DNA from: JANMAT01 sp031359995
Lineage (GTDB): Bacteria; Actinomycetota; Acidimicrobiia; Acidimicrobiales; Ilumatobacteraceae
NCBI GenBank assembly: GCA_031359995.1
Contig: JANMAT010000144.1
Coordinates: forward strand, 1 to 25,323
Direction: 5' to 3'
Length of the DNA stretch: 25,323 nt
Shown here piece by piece: positions 22,439 to 25,323 of this stretch; position 1 is the first letter of the stretch; every line of letters begins with the position of its first letter. A program made the translations under genes and the position numbers. Under the pieces are notes generated by a model. The model was not told the DNA's origin. It made no database searches and saw nothing but the letters and a program-made list of their open reading frames with translations.

Positions 22439-22759
22439 CTACGACGCCAACTGCCGCAGGTGGGGTCGTGGCAGCAGCATCGAACTTCGCTCGGGGTCGC
22501 CCACGACGTGCAGGTGGACCCCGGCGGAGATGGCGTCGGCGATCACCCGGTCGTCGACACGACGGTCGCAGGTGACGACCATGTCGAACGCGGCGGCCAT
22601 GCCGCGCTCGTAGGAGAGGGCGGGGACGACGGTCACGTGGGCGCCGACGGCGCGCAGCGCGTGGGCCCGTCGATTGGCGGTGAAGCCACGCCCGACGACC
22701 AGGCAGGTCCGGCCCGACACATCCAGATCGACCAGGAAGACCGGCTCGATGTCGACCAT
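22439..22759 (-). CDS. Truncated siroheme synthase N-domain-like (precorrin-2 dehydrogenase-like) Rossmann protein
   Basis: A 106-residue protein resembling only the NAD-binding part of CysG/Met8p. It has VFLVDLDVSGRTCLVVGRG, with a GRG in place of the usual GGG nucleotide loop, then TANRRAHALRAVGAHVTVVPA, FDMVVTCD and VHLHVVGDPE. In intact precorrin-2 dehydrogenases the last motif reads VVDDPE and a dimerisation domain follows; here the first Asp is Gly and the protein stops soon after. It probably does not make siroheme by itself. It may be a small NAD-binding relic or a repurposed protein. The ATG at 22759 has GAGGAGG 4 nt upstream, so it looks expressed. It is upstream of the nitrile hydratase genes on the same strand. 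Confidence 0.7.
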   Translation of the reverse strand: MVDIEPVFLVDLDVSGRTCLVVGRGFTANRRAHALRAVGAHVTVVPALSYERGMAAAFDMVVTCDRRVDDRVIADAISAGVHLHVVGDPERSSMLLPRPHLRQLAS

Positions 22760-22905
22760 GACGCCTCCTCGTAGTCCGACCCATGGTGCGCCTGTTGTGT
22801 TTCCGACGTGTTGCCCGCCGGTGCATGGTGCGTCACCGGTTCACGATCGGTACCTGTCGCGCCCCGCCCCGTGGGTGCCCCGGTCGGGTGGCGTCGGGTC
22901 GCCGG

Positions 22906-22911
22906 TAGCCT
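22906..22911 (+). promoter_or_regulatory. Candidate -10 element (TAGCCT) for a leaderless transcript of the PhyH-family gene
   Basis: TAGCCT ends 6 bases before the ATG at 22918, with GCCGCC between and no Shine-Dalgarno sequence. This is the expected spacing for transcription starting at the start codon. Confidence 0.5.
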
Positions 22912-22917
22912 GCCGCC

Positions 22918-23664
22918 ATGGGTCCGTTCACCGACGAGGAGCGCTACCGGTTCGACCTCCAGGGCTTCCTGGTGCGTCGGGGGGCGCTCGATCTGACCGA
23001 GGTGACGGAGCTGAACGACGCCGTTCACCAGCTCGGGCTGGCCACGCCCCACAACCACGACATCATGAGCCAGCGGTTCTCCGGGCATCTGGGCCGGCAC
23101 CCGGCCTTCGTGCGGCTGCTCGACCACCCGGCGGTGATCGACCTGGTGGCCGAGCTGTGCGGGCGCAGCGCCCGGCTGGACCACGCGTACGGGATCGTCA
23201 TGGACCCGGGCAACCGCGGCCTCGACCTGCACGGCGGCGGCACCCCGTGGGACCCGGCCCAGTACTACTCGGTCGACCGGTTCGGCATGCACACCGGCCT
23301 GATCGCCGTGCAGTGGGCCATCAGCACTGGCAAGCGGGGCGACGGTGGCTTCGCCTGCGTCCCCGGCAGCCACAAGGCGAGCTACGCGACACCGCGAGAT
23401 CTGGGCCTGGACGACCCCACGGTGGTCGAGGTACCCCTCGGCGCGGGCGACGTGGTGATCTTCACCGAGGCGCTCACCCACGGCACGCTGCCGTGGCGGG
23501 GCGGCAACCAGCGGCGGACCCTGCTGTACAAGTACTCGCCCGGGTCGTCGTCGTGGAGCGACGACCACGGGCCGCCCGCCGGCCTCGACCTGATGTCGTT
23601 GACGGTTCGCCAGCAGCGCCTGTTCCAGAAGCCGTCGGTGGCGTCCCACAACCCGCTCGGGTAG
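22918..23664 (+). CDS. Phytanoyl-CoA dioxygenase (PhyH) family protein
   Basis: A 248-residue member of the PhyH-type Fe(II)/2-oxoglutarate oxygenase family. The N-terminus FTDEERYRFDLQGFLVRRGAL is the family's usual opening. The first metal-site candidate is H105 in DLHGGGTPWDP, the distal His is H188 in ALTHGTLPW, and the 2-oxoglutarate-binding Arg is probably R200 in GGNQRRTLLYKY. The conserved core FACVPGSHKASY lies between. In classical members the first His is followed by x-Asp (HxD). Here the sequence is H-G-G, so the third protein ligand is absent or comes from elsewhere. The substrate is unknown. It is preceded by a leaderless-type promoter, and the gene before it on the other strand is divergent. 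Confidence 0.88.
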   Translation: MGPFTDEERYRFDLQGFLVRRGALDLTEVTELNDAVHQLGLATPHNHDIMSQRFSGHLGRHPAFVRLLDHPAVIDLVAELCGRSARLDHAYGIVMDPGNRGLDLHGGGTPWDPAQYYSVDRFGMHTGLIAVQWAISTGKRGDGGFACVPGSHKASYATPRDLGLDDPTVVEVPLGAGDVVIFTEALTHGTLPWRGGNQRRTLLYKYSPGSSSWSDDHGPPAGLDLMSLTVRQQRLFQKPSVASHNPLG

Positions 23665-23673
23665 TCGGGAACG

Positions 23674-23692
23674 GACGGGTGGGTCGCCCGTC
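23674..23692. terminator. Small hairpin after the PhyH-family gene
   Basis: GACGGG (23674-23679) and CCCGTC (23687-23692) form a 6-bp stem with a 7-nt loop, 10 bp after the stop codon and upstream of the tRNA gene. There is no T-run. It may separate the two transcription units. Confidence 0.4.
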
Positions 23693-23700
23693 GCGCCCGC

Positions 23701-23706
23701 TAGGCT
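23701..23706 (+). promoter_or_regulatory. Possible -10 element (TAGGCT) for the tRNA-Ala gene
   Basis: TAGGCT fits TAnnnT and lies 13 bp before the mature 5' end of the tRNA, leaving a short 5' trailer for RNase P removal. No -35 consensus was found. Confidence 0.35.
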
Positions 23707-23719
23707 GATTCCGCCTCTC

Positions 23720-23793
23720 GGGGACGTAGCTCAGTTGGCTAGAGCGCCTGCTTTGCAAGCAGGAAGTCGTGGGTTCGAATCCCATCGTCTCCA
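23720..23793 (+). tRNA. tRNA-Ala (anticodon UGC)
   Basis: The cloverleaf folds fully. The acceptor GGGGACG (23720-23726) pairs with CGTCTCC (23786-23792) and A23793 is the discriminator. The D-arm begins GCTC. The anticodon stem CCTGC/GCAGG closes the loop TTTGCAA, with TGC at 23754-23756. The T-arm contains GGTTCGAATCC. The third acceptor pair is G-U (23722/23790), the alanine identity element. CCA is not encoded. Its 3' end is the likely attachment site for the adjacent integrase. Confidence 0.96.
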
Positions 23794-23969
23794 CTGGCAT
23801 CGTGCCTGGTGAGAGCGTTATCCACAGGCACACTCGGCGGCCACGGCAACTCGGCGTGCCACGAACGTGCCACAACGGAGCGGACGCGTTGGCGTGACAG
23901 CTCGTGTTGACCCATGGCGTCGAGTGCCACTTCGTGCTGTTGTGTGTCGTTGCGTCCGCACGGAGTCGC
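23794..23969 (+). other. Region between tRNA-Ala and integrase: probable attachment-site flank with GTGCCAC repeats
   Basis: No gene was found here. CGTGCCAC occurs twice in direct orientation, 11 bp apart (23855-23862 and 23866-23873), and GTGCCAC occurs again at 23924-23930. Direct repeats spaced by one helical turn beside an integrase gene are typical of arm-type integrase or excisionase binding sites. The core crossover site is presumably in the 3' half of the tRNA but cannot be delimited without the other end of the element. Confidence 0.45.
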
Positions 23970-25130
23970 TCATGCTCGTCGGGCGCGAGCGCGTGTGGGC
24001 AACGGATGCGCAGTGGCACTCGGGCGGATCTCGCTGCGTCGCACCGCGTCGTCGATCGCGTCGGCGATGGCCGCGTCTCGGCCGCTCACCACGTGCTGGT
24101 AGCGCAGCGCCGCCGCGGGTGATGCGTGACCGAGGCGCGACATCAGCTCTTTGGTCGTGGCCCCGGTGGTGGCGGCCAACGTCGCCGCCGCGTGGCGCAG
24201 GTCGCGGAAGCGAAGCGGCTCGACGCCGGCTCGCTCGGTCGCCGGCTTCCAGTGGCGGTTGGTGAAGTTGCTGCGGCGCATGTAGCCGCCGTCCGGTGCG
24301 GGGAACACGAGACCGTCGCTGTCGGGAGCGGCGAAGCGCGCCAGGTGCTCCTCGAGTGCCTCCACGACGATGCTCGGTAGGGCCACGACGCGCACACCGG
24401 CCGCGGTCTTCGGTGGGCCGACGTCGATGCGACCGGCCACCTCCGTGGCCTGCTCGCTGATCGCCACCGTCCGGTGCAGGAGGTCGACCTTCGATCGGCG
24501 CAGTCCGGCGCACTCGCCCCAGCGCAACCCCCCGAAGCCGGCGAGGAGCACGAGGGCGCGGTACGACGGCTCGACTGCGCCGGCGATGGTGAGCACGTCG
24601 TCGATGGTCGGGCAGCGCATCGGCACCTGCGGTTCGCTCGCCGCGCCCCGCACCGTACACGGGTTCTTGGCGAGGTAGCCGGCGTCCACCGCGTGCTGGA
24701 GCAGCTGGCGAAGCACCCGGTACGCCTTGGCCACGGTCGAGCGACTCAGACCCGACTTGTTCATGCTCGACAACCAGCGCCGCACGACCTGGGTGTCCAC
24801 GTCGCCCAGCTCGGCGTTGCCGAGCGTGGGGATGATGTAGCGGCCGAGCAGCCACCGGTACAGCGTCTGGGTCGATGGCCGGAGGTGACCGGTCGTTGAG
24901 TACCAACGCTCGGCCCAGGACGCGACCGTCGTGCGCGTGCGCTCCGGCGCCACCCACGCGCCGCGGCCCTGGTCGGTGCGCGCCGCAGCCGGCGCGTTCA
25001 TCGCGTCGCGCGACGTGCGGAACGTACCGAGCGAGATCATGCGATATGACGCCGGATCGCGCAGCCGCGCCTGCCAGCGTCCCGACGGCAGCTTCCGCAC
25101 AGCGCCTGTTGTCCGACGAGCTTTCGGCAC
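23970..25130 (-). CDS. Tyrosine recombinase/phage-type integrase
   Basis: A 386-residue integrase of the size used by actinobacterial phages and integrative elements. An N-terminal arm-binding region (GAVRKLPSGRWQARLRD) and a SAM-like core-binding domain (about 65-165) precede the catalytic domain. Catalytic residues are R203 (FGGLRWGE), K241 (PPKTAAG), R312 (RDLRH), H335 (RLGHASP) and nucleophile Y344 (ALRYQHV). In the HxxR box the His is replaced by Arg (R309-D-L-R312). GTG at 25130 is chosen because GGGGAGG lies 5 nt upstream; the frame continues to 25166 without such a site. The gene reads towards tRNA-Ala, 176 bp away, the usual arrangement at the end of an element inserted in a tRNA gene. 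No excisionase is visible. Confidence 0.92.
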   Translation of the reverse strand: MPKARRTTGAVRKLPSGRWQARLRDPASYRMISLGTFRTSRDAMNAPAAARTDQGRGAWVAPERTRTTVASWAERWYSTTGHLRPSTQTLYRWLLGRYIIPTLGNAELGDVDTQVVRRWLSSMNKSGLSRSTVAKAYRVLRQLLQHAVDAGYLAKNPCTVRGAASEPQVPMRCPTIDDVLTIAGAVEPSYRALVLLAGFGGLRWGECAGLRRSKVDLLHRTVAISEQATEVAGRIDVGPPKTAAGVRVVALPSIVVEALEEHLARFAAPDSDGLVFPAPDGGYMRRSNFTNRHWKPATERAGVEPLRFRDLRHAAATLAATTGATTKELMSRLGHASPAAALRYQHVVSGRDAAIADAIDDAVRRSEIRPSATAHPLPTRARARRA

Positions 25131-25323
25131 GGCACCTCCCCAGGTTTGGTCGCGGTGACCATTCACTCGCGCCCGACGCGATCGGTCAAGAGCGGGTCCG
25201 CATGTCGTGATCGAGGGGCCGCTCGCGTGAGGTGAACTTCGTCACCGCACGACGTCGATTCTGTCCGTCCAGTGCTGTCTCGTGTCATCGCGTATCAGCG
25301 CGTCTGCAGCGGCCGTTGGACGC
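25131..25323. other. Upstream region of the integrase, no gene seen
   Basis: This 193-bp stretch to the window edge holds the integrase ribosome binding site and a weak - strand promoter candidate, TTGACC (25189-25184) with TGAATG (25165-25160) at 18-bp spacing. The remainder shows no open frame or repeat that I can support. Cargo of the putative element would lie further right. Confidence 0.4.

Noticed and set aside
23739..23930. 63-residue - strand frame containing DDGIRTHDFLLAKQAL
   Set aside because: This peptide is the well-known artefact of translating the complement of a tRNA-Ala gene.

Overview
The window is very GC-rich, densely packed bacterial DNA. Several features point to an actinobacterium, and I would guess class Acidimicrobiia or a relative: a mycothiol-dependent-enzyme C-terminus, an F420-type luciferase-like oxidoreductase, SARP and LuxR regulators, Tat export, GTG starts, stop/start overlaps (GTGA or ATGA) and several probable leaderless promoters. 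This is inference from gene content; no ribosomal or other phylogenetic marker is present.

Left part (1-4.6 kb, + strand). The end of a mycothiol-dependent maleylpyruvate-isomerase-like gene is followed 8 bp later by a cytochrome P450. A 357-bp gap then carries four phased TCCGAAGGT direct repeats and a structured leader whose last hairpin pairs with the Shine-Dalgarno sequence. After it comes a tightly overlapping trio: a Tat-exported CotA/bilirubin-oxidase-like multicopper oxidase, a small multi-pass membrane protein and a signal peptidase I.

Regulatory island (4.8-12.0 kb). In order on the + strand are a LuxR-type regulator with a degenerate receiver, a SARP/BTAD activator, a membrane histidine kinase and its NarL-type response regulator. 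A REP-like 76-bp insert flanked by a 13-bp duplication follows the response regulator. On the - strand are a large lipoprotein serine hydrolase and a second LuxR regulator paralogous to the first. SARPs classically bind direct repeats spaced by whole helical turns, so the repeats before the multicopper oxidase are a natural candidate target for the SARP (hypothesis).

Middle (12.1-18.7 kb). A DppB-like permease and a fused DppC-DppD permease-ATPase form an incomplete peptide/nickel-type importer, with no binding protein or second ATPase in view. Converging on it is a three-gene - strand operon: aldo/keto reductase, short acyl-CoA synthetase-like protein and F420-type oxidoreductase. A small unknown gene diverges from that operon.

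Right part (18.8-25.3 kb). A beta-class DNA methyltransferase has an unusual C-terminal extension. Next is a cobalt-type nitrile hydratase locus: beta and alpha subunits on the - strand, and an accessory protein fused to an unknown domain on the + strand. The two sides meet at a perfect 12-bp stem hairpin. A truncated siroheme-synthase-like protein lies upstream of the beta subunit. A PhyH-family dioxygenase and a tRNA-Ala(UGC) follow. A tyrosine recombinase reads towards the tRNA, which suggests the end of an integrated element extending beyond the right edge.
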